Assembly (NCBI GenBank): GCA_010093485.1 | Contig: MU001500.1 | Location: 816,198-880,197, forward strand | Origin: Karstenula rhodostoma CBS 690.94 | Lineage: Eukaryota; Ascomycota; Dothideomycetes; Pleosporales; Didymosphaeriaceae | Direction of reading: 5' to 3' | Length of the DNA stretch: 64,000 nucleotides | In this document: piece after piece, positions 35,012 to 45,186 of the stretch | Position numbering within the stretch: the stretch's first letter is position 1 | Layout: every line of letters begins with the position of its first letter | The notes under the pieces: generated by a model | Told to the model about the DNA's origin: nothing | The model's database searches: none | What the model saw: only the letters and a program-made list of their open reading frames with translations | Position numbers and translations under genes: made by a program

Positions 35012-36419
35012 TCAAAGGTTGTCGGGGTCAAATGCCTTGTGTATTTCTTCTCGCTTGCTGGCCTCTTCCTCGTCCGGCGCCCGACCGGAAGCGTCAAGGT
35101 AGTCGATCTTGGGGAACTCGTCCACCATCTGAACGCGTCCTGGTCTCCGCGCTCTGATATGGGTTTTCTGCCCTATAGGGTAGAAGAAAGCCGCCTTCTG
35201 TAACTTGCTATCGCGCAAGTGCTCGTCAGTGTGGATGTCAGGATCGTGAAGTGCGAGCGCCACGGTGTCGCCATAACGGTCGTCTAGATTGCTTAGTTGA
35301 TGGTGTGTCTCGTATGTCCGGATGTTCTCGTATCTGAAGAATTTCCTGGGGCGTCCTTCGTCGTCAACAGTCTCCTCAAAAGCCAAGTCCGCCGAATCGG
35401 GATCGTTGGTTGTGAAATGACGCTTGATACCCGCCACCTTCTCACGGTTCGTAGGCAGGAAGAACTCGTAGTGGAACTTAGGGAGGGGAACAGGTCCCGA
35501 CGGGTCCTGTTTGTATGCCTCTTGCGCTTGTACGTGTGACTCGCGATCGTCAACCGACTCGCCTGCCAGGCGGAGGATAGAAACGTCGACACGCGGATCG
35601 TATGCGGAAGGATCCACCTGGTCCTTGACAGGCGCGTGTTGAAACTTGAACATGGCATAGCTACCAGTGTCCGGAAGCGCGTCCCAGTCTGGTAACAGCG
35701 GATATGAACCAACAAGTTCCAGCTTCTCGTTGCGAGGGTGCTTGGGGTTTTTCCAGGCGCGCTTGTCCTCAACACTGATTTCTGCAGGCCGCAAGTTCTC
35801 GGTTGTATCCGGACCTGTGTAGGCGTCTTCTGGGTATGCGAGGTTGAAGCCCTTCAGGATGTTGCGAGTGATGTAGATAGGGTCGTCTTCCGAGACGTTT
35901 TCGCGCGCGCGTTTCTTTCGCAACCGCATCGTGTTCGATGAGGTACTCGATTCGAACGTGGACTTGCTGCCCGCCGTGCTCGATGTGATGTATTCGGTGC
36001 GACGCAAGAATGAGGCATTGGAAGCGCTCGCCGTGGATTTGCCCAGCGCATTAGGCGGTCGCATCAATGCGCGGTCGGCGGGATGCAGCTGTGAAAGTTG
36101 AGGCAGCGCCTGGATAGCTACACATGTATCAGCAAGGTAATCCGGCGCAAAGGCAAAGCAGCATACCAGATTCATCGCCGTCAAAGACCCCTGGAATTCC
36201 GACCAGATCGATGGGCATGCCGAGCTCTGCGTCCGCCTCAATGTTCAACGGCTGTTCTCTCGCCAATCTTGACGCGAATGCTGCCGACGTGTACTGTCCA
36301 CTTGAAAGGCCTGTATTGGGTATATCGAGAAGCTTCGGGGGGCATGGTGGCGGTGGCAGCGCGTTGGAGAACCGTATGCGCGCAATGTAATCCTGCTGGT
36401 AGGTTTGCGGCCTCGACAT
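35012..36419 (-). CDS. PAF1: Paf1, RNA polymerase II elongation complex subunit
   Basis: Exons 36419..36167 and 36117..35012 (49-nt intron GTATGC..TAG) give 452 aa. Paf1 scaffolds the nuclear PAF complex (Ctr9, Leo1, Cdc73, Rtf1) that couples elongation to histone ubiquitylation and methylation. Signatures seen: the N-terminal QDYIARIRFSNALPPPPCPP and KLLDIPN; ADRALMRPPNALGK; RRTEYITSS; the DPIYITRNILKGFNL segment; NPKHPRNEKLELVGSYPLLP; and the acidic C-terminal part with FYPIGQKTHIRARRP. These match the Paf1 family from end to end. The intron falls in the linker before the helical part. The following gene on the same strand is ERG25, 477 bp upstream of this start. Confidence 0.96.
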
Positions 36420-36896
36420 AGTGCCAAAGAACCCAGGAGGAGTGGTCAGTTGAAGGGCGGGCGTTGCGCGAAAGTAAGTGCTGAAGGTCGAACCCTATTG
36501 TAGGGCCCGTGCGTCGTTGGCGCGTGCGTTTACAGATAGCTATTGAGGCAATCCCACTCAGTCGACATTTAACGCCAAATCACCAGTGATTGCTTGGGAA
36601 TGTGAAGCCTCAGAGTATCTGCATTAAGAAGCAAGACTTTTTTGCAGAGCGAGCGTGACATGTATTACGTATTGACATAAAATGTTCCCTGCAGATTCCC
36701 ATCCATCTCCCTTCATCCGTCCATTACTAAATATTTACAGCTGCTGGCAGCCAACATTGACAACGTGACCTTTCTAATGCAACTCCGAGCATGACCCAAA
36801 ACAATAACACCTCCCCCAACATGGGTAGGCAGCTCAAAGAGTAAATGCGACGTAGACTCTGCCAGCACGGCATCTCATGTCGACCAAAAAGTACCC
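36420..36896. other. Intergenic between PAF1 and ERG25
   Basis: 477 bp with the PAF1 promoter and the ERG25 3' flank. No gene is seen. Confidence 0.6.
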
Positions 36897-37855
36897 TTAG
36901 GCGGACTTCTTCAACGCCGCAAGCTTCTTCTCCCGCCTCTTCTTGGAGGCCTCAGGGCCAGCCTCGGTGTCTAGGCAGTAGTCCCACCACCTGAAGCTGC
37001 TCGCGTAGTTACCGATGAAGCGTTCGTGGTGCACATCGTGATGCTCAGCGCCAGCCCAGAAGGGAAGGAAATGGTGCAGGCTCCAAGGGAACTCGTAGCC
37101 GCTGTGCGCATCGATAGCCTGGAATAGACGGAGCACGATCCACACGTACATGGTCAAGAGGTGCAGATCGCCCGTAATAGCGCACCAGAGGATAGGTGAG
37201 CTGACTGTGCCGAGACCGAGAACCATTACCTCGATAGGGGAGGCGTATTCGGCGGCGAGACCGAAAGGAGCGGAGTACTGATGGTGGATCTTGTGGATGT
37301 TCTTGTAGAGGAAGCCGTAGTGCATTGCGCGGTGCGTCCAGTAGTGCCAGGTATCCTCGAGAACGAAGAAGACTGCGATCTGGAGAGCCATCTTGTAGAC
37401 GCTCGGGAACGGAACGGTCGTGCTGAGACCAAAGAATTGGCACATGGGGTGAAAGAACCAGATTTGCGGGAGCTCGACGGTGAAGTGCGAAAAGAGGACG
37501 AGGAGAGCACACTGGCATTGTTCCCATGCGGTGGGGATTTTGTTCTGGGACGTGTTAATGTTTGCATCGCGTCGTACGGGTATGGTGAGCATACCTGCTG
37601 GATCTTGTATCTCCTGAACCAAGGGATCAAGTCGATTATGATCCACGGCAGCGAGCGTCCGAAGTACACGGCCTCGTGCATGACGAAGGACATGATGCCG
37701 GTGGCGAGAACATCGTTCTGCATGTATGTGTACCAGGCCAGCCACATGCGCTCGGCGTAGTTCAGCGAGACATTGTACTTGGAGACCTCTTCGAACGAGC
37801 CCCAGTAGGTGTCCTGCGCCATTGGCGACAGCACGGAGGTCGAATTCCTAGACAT
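36897..37855 (-). CDS. ERG25: C-4 methylsterol oxidase (Erg25)
   Basis: Exons 37855..37595 and 37544..36897 (50-nt intron, phase 0) give 302 aa. Erg25 is a di-iron ER membrane enzyme that oxidises the C-4 methyl groups of 4,4-dimethylzymosterol in ergosterol synthesis, with Erg26 and Erg27. The fatty-acid-hydroxylase histidine boxes are all present: HRAMH at 158-162, HKIHH at 171-175 and HHDVHH at 255-260. Other conserved parts are [29 protein letters not shown] and [13 protein letters not shown]. Hydrophobic segments near 52-75, 98-115 and 195-228 agree with an ER location. The tail [15 protein letters not shown] is a lysine-rich ER-retrieval-like end. A small upstream exon replacing the first residues cannot be ruled out, but the chosen ATG gives the usual length. 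Confidence 0.97.
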
Positions 37856-38684
37856 GTTAGCGTTGCAAGCCCTCGATAGGAAGCGCATGGGCTGGCGTAC
37901 ATTGTGGCGCGCTATACAAAGGAATGAGTGCAGCACCAAGAACCCAACGTTTCGAGCGGAGAAAGGGAGGGCGGGCCTGCGGGGACGGTGTAGGGTTGAG
38001 AACGTCCAGGTGCAGTGCAGGAGGGAGAGGAGGCAAAGGGCGGGTCTAGTTTAAGGATGCTGATGGAGGCGATCGAGCCACTTTCGCCTGGCTCCCAGGG
38101 ACATTTCCGGGCCGAGATTTAGCGCAGAAGGAGCTAAGATCACCAGGTCCTGCCCAATCACCATCCGCTCACCGCCCTGCCCTACGGCCTCACCGCCCTC
38201 GCCTGCGTGGGGAGATTTTTCTGCACCGGCTGCAGCTTTCCCGGACGTGCGGCCAGAGGCTCCATCAGCAAATGATCGCGTCACCGTGGGCTCACTTGCT
38301 GGGCGCTGGAACCATTCTTGCCCGTCTACTCGCCGTCTTCCGCGCGGGTCCATCACACGCAGCTCGTGGCAAACGGTTGCGCGGCTCTCCATTGATCGCC
38401 AGGGGAAAGGGGCTGCCTAGCTCTCGACCCCAACACTCAATCATCGCGATGCCGGTGGCTTATTGTGGACAGCGGTTTTGCACGACTGTAAAAGGTGAAA
38501 TCAGAAGTGATGGCCATGGCAATCTGTGTATTGTATATGATGATCACTATGAGGGCGGGTCATACACAATACTCGTTGTCGTATGCGCCCAATCGAGCAT
38601 CCGCCGTCTAGCATATCATAGCATGCCCGAAAGCGATCGATTTGAAAGTTCCTCGCCTTGTCCTTCGTTCTCTTGCAGCATCCC
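37856..38684. other. Intergenic between ERG25 and ARP8
   Basis: ERG25 upstream region and ARP8 3' flank. Several GC-driven open frames occur, none with support. I see no clear sterol-response element. Confidence 0.6.
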
Positions 38685-40942
38685 TCACCACGCGAACATA
38701 CACTTGTTGTTCAGCAACCGGCTTCCCAGCATGTCGTATTCCGCCTTGCTAATCCAACTGTCGTTACCCGCAGAACTCAGCCTTCCAAACACACTTCCTC
38801 CCTTCCAAATCACCACTTGCGGGTCAAACTCCCTGGGGGGCGGGCCAACCAAGATTTCCTTCCCGTAGAAAGGTCTCTGTTCTCGGAGTCTGGTCTCTAG
38901 AAACTCGCGGAGACCAGGCGTCTTACTAGCACCACCGACAAGCATAATACCACCTAGGAAATCGCGCAGCTTACGCTCATCGCCGCGCGCTCCTTGAGTG
39001 ACCGACTCCAGGATAGCTTGGTCAAGCGGTACGATCGGAAGCGTTCTGTCGCGCTCCTCGGCGATCTTGGTCTTTTCGAGCACGGGATCCCGGAAAATGA
39101 GCGTTTGCTCGCCGTCGCCCATGGGTGTGTCACGATCTGGATTAGGCGTACCTGTGCCCTCTGGTGCTGGAGAACCAGCTACAGACGACCGTGGCGTCTC
39201 GTTGTCGTTGAGTCGATTCAGCGGGTTCAGTTGCCCTGGACGCTGCGGAGTAGACGCCACGGCTGGCGTGCCACCAGATTCCTGTGCTCCATTGATTGGT
39301 TTCCCCGCCGCCGCCTCGAACACTGCAATCTGAGCTTGAGAGATTGGATCGTTTGGGGATCCATCATACAGGTCAACTGATCTCGGGATTACCGTTCTAC
39401 GGCCATCTAGCTTTTTCGAATGATCGAAGATCGAAGGTTTGAACAGGCCCTGGACAAAATTAGAGAAAGTGGCAAACACGAACGGCATGATCTACTCACC
39501 ATGACAGACAGCATTGTCTCGTCGTAAGTCTTGAATGTGTATTTCCTCGTGTCCTGACCCGAAGCCCGCAGATGAAAGTCCCACGTCTTCACGGTCACCG
39601 AGTCTTCGTCCATCGAGCAAAACTTCTGCTTCAGTTCTTCGGCAAGTAAGAAATCGTATCTTCTCTTGAGGTTCATGTCCGAGTACGGGAAATGTCCACA
39701 GAGCATCATCTTTATGAACGTCTCCGTTACATCTGCACCTCCCATCTTGAGATTAACACGCGATTCTTCGATGCATAGGCCTTCGTCAACGCAACAAATC
39801 GATGACTTCTGCGCTCCAATGTCCACAACACAAGCGATACCGTAGCCGGCGCCAAAGGTAGCGGAGAGACTCTCTTGTTGCAAGGAAACCTTCCCAACGC
39901 CTAAGTCGCGCATGAGGATGTCCAGCATCATCGTCACGTAAACACGCTCGTAGAGATCGGGAATGATGAAGACACACTTGTAGTTCGCGAGATCTTTAAG
40001 TCTCGTGATGCCAAGCTGGGATCTGAAAGCATCTTCGACTATCTTCGAGAGATCATGATAAATCTGGTTTCGGCCAGTGTAGTCGACTTCGTTAAAGGTT
40101 CCATTTCGTATTGGCCAAAAGAGTTTATAACGAGGGTTCGAGTTTTCTGGTATCCGCAGTGCTGCTCGTCCGGTGAAGTATTCGGGTGCTTTTTTCGGGT
40201 CGTTTGGAAGTTCTGTCCAGTCTATCCTATCCATGTCGTTGTGCTCGTTGATGATATCGGGCGGAGTGCGCCGATTGAAATTGGTAACGAGGTCCTTCGA
40301 GTTTGGCAGCACTCGTCGCTTGTTGGATCGCATCCTTGTTCTGAGTTCTGAAGACATTGCCATGTACTGATCCGCAAAATCCTCTCCAAACCACTTCTCG
40401 GGTAAGGCATCCGCAGGAACAGCGCCTTCTAATTTCAACCTCTTCGGACTAGGTTCGCCGTCGTTCTCCTCCGACTCACTCTCCTTCCATCTCCGTGCTA
40501 TGACCATGGGCACTGACTTCGGGAGCGCGTCAGAGCCGAGCCCGATCCTGAGGTTCTGGCTGCCGACGTGCAGCACAATCAGTTTCGATGGATCATCTCT
40601 AGAATATGACAGTCCAGCCTCGTCCGCGGCTTCATCTGTGGCTTCCGTTGTCGACACTCCTTTCGCTAGCGCACGATCCTTGTCGCGGGCTTCTCTTACC
40701 ATACGAGCGCGCTCTTCCTCTTGGGGGTATCGAACTGCGAGGTACTGCTCGTCGCGCTTGAGGAACTCGGTGTAGTAGTTTTTCTGATTGATCATGCTCA
40801 CAACCGGCCATGTCGTCTGCTCGAGATTGTTGTCCGTCCGTTCGAGACCTACAAACGTTGGTCAGCCTTCTTTCGAAAACATGCGTCAAATGCGCGTACC
40901 CTCCTCCCTAAGTTGGGCTCTGCCGGACTTCTTGCCAACCAT
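38685..40942 (-). CDS. ARP8: Actin-related protein 8, INO80 complex subunit
   Basis: Exons 40942..40900, 40848..39500 and 39449..38685 (introns of 51 and 50 nt) give 718 aa. Arp8 is a nuclear actin-fold protein that, with Arp4 and actin, binds the HSA helix of Ino80 and linker DNA in the remodeller. The actin-like parts are LIVLHVGSQNLRIGLGSDAL (phosphate loop 1 region), CVFIIPDLYERVYVTMMLDI, CVVDIGAQKSSICCVDEGL (phosphate 2), and GGIMLVGGASKTPGLREFLE (adenosine part). The C-terminus has VIWKGGSVFGRL and the WISKAEYDMLG end. A long disordered insert with PAVASTPQRPGQLNP, typical of Arp8, interrupts the fold before the last third. The 43-nt first exon encodes MVGKKSGRAQLREE. Confidence 0.96.
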
Positions 40943-41640
40943 GATGAACGTTGGGAGACTTCAAGTCTTGTTTCCACGTGTGTTGAAGCGCGGACGTAAC
41001 TTGGCGGCGCTTCGAAGAAAGCTCAGCTGGACAGCGACCTTTCTCTGGAGCAAGCGTGCTGGCACTGAAAGTAGCGTCAAGCTTGCGTAGGCGCAGGTCA
41101 ATAGGCAGTCGGGCCAGGCGGCCTTGATATGCGGGAACAGGTCCTCGAGGATAGTTTCAGCGTGAGATGCTCAATACCGTGGGGTACAAAAGCGGCGTCG
41201 GGGGTGTTGTCCTCCTGCGGTGAGGCATGCAACGTGCGGCGGTCCTCCCTTTCAATGCGCAGTCGTACTGCAGACGGTGGTCAAATGCGCATGATCTAGA
41301 ATCCGTGGGTCAGGTGCGGGGGATGGGTGGCACTCGTGGCTGCGCCGTAGCTGTGCTGTAGACGTGCGCGCGTCGTGGTGGTGAGCTCTTTGGATTCGCG
41401 GAAGCGACGATCTTCGCTTCGGCCTGGGGCCTGGTACCATGGTCAAGCGCGCCTGGGCCGCATGGCTCAGGGCTGGGCTAGACAATAATAGCAGCGAAAA
41501 TAATCGGTGGCTGGTAGTGATAGGTGAGTCAAACTTCCTCAGGCTTGACGGTTCACTTTCAACAGATCCCAAAGTGAAGGTGAAAAGTAGCGCTCGTCAG
41601 AGAGGTGTGAGCAGCCGATGGTGAACTCTGATTGGCGGCA

Positions 41641-41768
41641 AAGGTCAAGGTCACGTGTTGATGATCATTCCAGAGCTCCAGGGTTTCAGCAATCTGATCT
41701 TGCGTCTCATAATCTCAATAATTAACGTGGGGTGTGCTAATACTAAAGTCCTGCAAGGTCAAGGTCAC
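41641..41768. repeat. 14-bp direct repeat pair
   Basis: aaggtcaaggtcac occurs at 41641-41654 and 41755-41768, 100 bp between copies. Each copy is itself a tandem of aaggtc. Confidence 0.5.
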
Positions 41769-42230
41769 AATCACCCAACACTCTTACCTAACCTTGTTTG
41801 TCCACTTACAACGCTTCCTTTTGTATCACTTTTGGACGGCAGTCCATGTTTGTCTATCACTTTACGGGACACTACTTTGTAGTTCGAGTCAACAATCAGA
41901 AAACCACAAACACATTTAGTGTGAACGAAGCAACGACCTAAAAGTCGGGTGCTTCTCCATTGTGCTTCTCTTATTGCGTTTTCTCGGAGAATGGCCCTCA
42001 GGTGGCCACTAGTGTCTGCCGATGCTGTGTATTTTGCCGTCCTCTTGGCGTCATTTGTGGAACTATTTTGTGCTGGCATTGAGTGAAATTGCTGCAGTAT
42101 ACAAAGTCAACTGCGTACAAGCCACGATATCGAAAATGTGGATGTATTTCTCTACGTTCATCTGTGGGAGCTGCGAGTCAATAACAAGTACTCTGCGTCC
42201 TCACTTTTCACGGGAGATGTAAAACAGGGG

Positions 42231-42321
42231 GGCGCTGTAATTACGGCCCAAAAAAACGGTTTTTTGAGAATAACAAACATATGGCAAAACTATGTTTACA
42301 TGATGACTTTCTGGCGCTGTA
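42231..42321. repeat. Small repeat cluster with hairpins
   Basis: ggcgctgtaa occurs at 42231-42240 and 42312-42321. Between the copies lie an A-run/T-run hairpin around 42250-42265 and an inverted repeat aaacata/tatgttt (42275-42281, 42291-42297). It could be a remnant of a very small element. Confidence 0.35.
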
Positions 42322-42699
42322 ACAATATGTGTCATTGCCAAAACAAGGATCCTTGCAAAAAGATGCGGATGTATAACCGCAGCGACACCCTATTTCCTCA
42401 TCGAAGACTCCAGTTTATCACATCATTTTTAGCTCCAATTCGAAGATTTCACCCAAGTATTTTTGAGATGTGGTCCCACAAAGCAGCATGTAGCATTCAC
42501 AAATAGCATTTTATTTCAACAGGTAGATGCGGAGGTATCGTTACATTTATACGCAATGCTTCATCTGTCGGGGAGCTCAAAGGTATATTGTCCATACGAA
42601 ACTGCGAGCGGTGGCAGCCGAAGCGATGCTAACGCCCACGGTAATGAAGGCTTCATGTGACATTACGTGTTCATCAGTGATGGCAAGAATATGCTCCAA

Positions 42700-44555
42700 T
42701 CAACCTGCGCCGTTGATGATCGAGTCCACCAAAGAGGCTGTATGCATCAGCGCTTCGTCCGCATAGCGGTATCCAACCAACTGCACGGAAATAGGAGCGT
42801 CCCTATAGAGCTCTGGTCCGGTATCTACATAAGTTAGTTTCATCAATGAAGTGTTGAAGGGGCTTTCGTGAGTACATACAGAGACTGTATAAGCGGGCAT
42901 CATCAGAGCCGTGTTTAGCATTGCTGATATCGTCGGAAAGATCACACGGGCGAACAACATCAACTGGAATTACAACGGCCGGATAGTCGAGGTAATTCCA
43001 CAGACCGGTGTATGAGGCTGAGGTCCATTGATCGGGAGGCAGAGCTGTATGCGGCGCGGGCGGCATGAGTATCGCGTCGATACCTTGGCTGCGGAACAGT
43101 CGTTGATAGTTTCGTGCGGCAGCTTGGCGACGTACGTTAAGTTCGAAGAAGCCGAGCAGGTCGGTGCTCTTCATCGTTGAAAGGCCAATGGCTTTGAGAG
43201 AGGGCACTTCCGGCTCACCTGTTCGAGCGAAGAGCTCAAGGTAGTTCTGCAAGGATATTAGCGCGAGCGAAACAGTATTGTCTTGGGATATCGAAGGACC
43301 TACCTTCGCTCCATCCAACGTAAAGTACTTTAACAGGTCACTGTAGTGCTCTTGGACGTTTGGTAGAGTAATCGGGATGACCTCGATGCTTTTACTCTGC
43401 TTCAAAAGGTCATAAGCTTTCTTCAGGCCACGTCGAACGGGAGGTGAAGGGGTGTGGACTCCATTATCTAGAACAAGGCCGATTCGGACTTTCTCCTTGA
43501 GCGATTGGTTTGTCCACGGTATCGATATCACAGTACTGTCATACTGCCAGGTCATCGTCTGCATTGTAGTCCTCAGAAAAAGAGCTACATCTCGAATTGA
43601 AGTCGTCAGAGGCCCGACAGATGAACGTACCCCATCTGTCCCTGGCAACGTTAAGTCCCTCACGCCGCTGTGCGGCACTAATCTTCAACGTTAGCGATCC
43701 CAGACGTCCACAGGTAAGAGATGATACGTACCTATTCCAACGCTTGGCCGGAATCCGTAGAGCCCATTACAGACCGAAGGAACACGAACACTCCCACCAA
43801 TATCCGTGCCAACACCAAGTATGCTGCCTCGGAGGGCAATTAGAGCGCCTTCTCCACCTGTGCTTCCCCCTGCTGTCAATCCAGTATTACGAGGATTCAA
43901 TGTCCTGCCAAAGACATTGTTATCGCTATCGGCAGTCATGATCGATTGAGGGACATTAGTCTTGCAGTAAAGTACAGCTCCTAGATCAAGTAACATTGCT
44001 GCCGTAGCACTGTCTTCCTCAGCGGGTTCGCCAACGAAGCATGCCAATCCAGTCGACGTGTCATATCCTGCCACCTGGAAGCTATCCTTAAGAGATACGG
44101 GAAGACCGTGGAACGCGCCGAGGGCTCGCGTGGGGTTAACTTGTCTTTCTCGGTCAAGATCACGAGCCCGCTGAATTGCCTTGTCGAAAAAGATCTCCGT
44201 CAGGCAGTTTGTCTGGTATCGGAGTGAGCTGGCGATTCCAATGCTTGGGAGGCTGCAGTTGAGCAGTGATACGAACCAGCTGATGAGCAATGGCTGCTCG
44301 CTTACAGAAAGCGACTGTGACCTGTTCCGCAGACCAAATACCGCTCCTAAGCTTCTCTAACAGGGACGTAGCATCATGACTCGAGGTTATGTGACACTCC
44401 AGGTCACTCAAGATTCCGCAGGTGGCTGGCACGTCCATCAGATTGGTGACTCCATGGTAGCTGTCGTGAAGAAGCCACTCCTTTGGGATCTTGCCCTGCC
44501 GTTGTAGTTGTTTCTCAGCGGCAATAATTTGATAACTCTTGAGTACAGCCGGCAT
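42700..44555 (-). CDS. Amidase-signature family hydrolase (acetamidase / fatty-acid-amide-hydrolase type)
   Basis: Five exons: 44555..44277, 44212..43732, 43677..43304, 43246..42880 and 42824..42700, giving 541 aa, the usual length. It hydrolyses carboxamides; the substrate cannot be told from sequence. The catalytic Lys-Ser-Ser triad is complete: Lys135 in GLPVSLKDSFQVAG, Ser210 in GGSTGGEGALI and Ser234 in GVGTDIGGSVRVPS. Conserved flanks are ALGAFHGLP, KTNVPQSIMT, TLNPRNTGLTAGG and the end DAPISVQLVGYRYADEALM. The third intron (43247..43303, 57 nt) has length 3n and no stop, so its retention would only insert 19 residues. The gene is divergent from a Zn2Cys6 regulator, an arrangement seen for nitrogen-source genes in fungi; the functional link is inferred. 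Confidence 0.94.
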
Positions 44556-45186
44556 CTTGGAAATGAGAAAAGAATGATTCGGATTCTGTTATCTGTAAGT
44601 TGGTGCGCGTGTTGGTCATATTTGTACTTCAGCGAGTGGTGAGCCATCTATTCCACAAGTAGCGCAAGATAGGATACTGCAGTGAGGTGGGCAGAGATCC
44701 ATTTACAAAACCCTCCGGTTCCGGTTCCGGTTCCAGTTGAAAGCCAACTCCAGCCGCCATGGACGCAAAATAGGGCCGGCACAGTAGAATACAATACTGG
44801 ATGTAAGAATTTTCGCCTTACTTCATTAGCACCAATTAGAAATTACGACCATGCTGCATGCTTGCACAAGTGTTTGCGTTGTGCATCGCAAGAGCCGTGA
44901 ACCAGCACCGGCCCGATTCTCGCCTAGCGCAGTGTCTGTTTATGACCATCAGGATGCTTACTTGCTCCAACAACATCTCGAGGGACCATAATACACCATT
45001 CAGCGCCTTAAATTACCGGGAATTGGCTTGGAATTCTCCCGATATACAAGCCGTTATTCCTCCAGCCCATTGATCGGCGTGCCAGACGGATCGTAGCTTC
45101 CGTGTGGACTCGGCCGTTCCTACTTTGTCGCTCTTCTCCATGAAAGGAGCAGCGTACCAGCCTATATATGCCACCGGAGCATTGAT
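44556..45186. promoter_or_regulatory. Shared promoter of amidase and Zn2Cys6 regulator
   Basis: 631 bp between two divergent starts. It contains a triple CGG array (44714-44734), further CCG/CGG triplets near 44910 and 45017, and a TATATAT at 45163-45169. That TATA lies only 18 nt before the regulator's ATG, too close to serve that start. Confidence 0.5.
44714..44734. promoter_or_regulatory. Three CGG triplets at 6-bp spacing, candidate Zn2Cys6 binding site
   Basis: The 6-bp unit ccggtt/ttccgg repeats three times (tccggttccggttccggttcc), giving direct CGG triplets with 3-bp gaps. Zn2Cys6 proteins bind CGG triplets, and such a protein is encoded at 45187. It could equally be a chance microsatellite. 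Confidence 0.4.

Larger units (their letters stand above)
40943..42699. other. Intergenic 1.76 kb, partly AT-rich, no gene seen
   Basis: Upstream of ARP8 and downstream of the amidase. It turns AT-rich after about 41650 and carries small direct and inverted repeats (see 41641-41768 and 42231-42321). No coding frame is supported. Confidence 0.6.
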
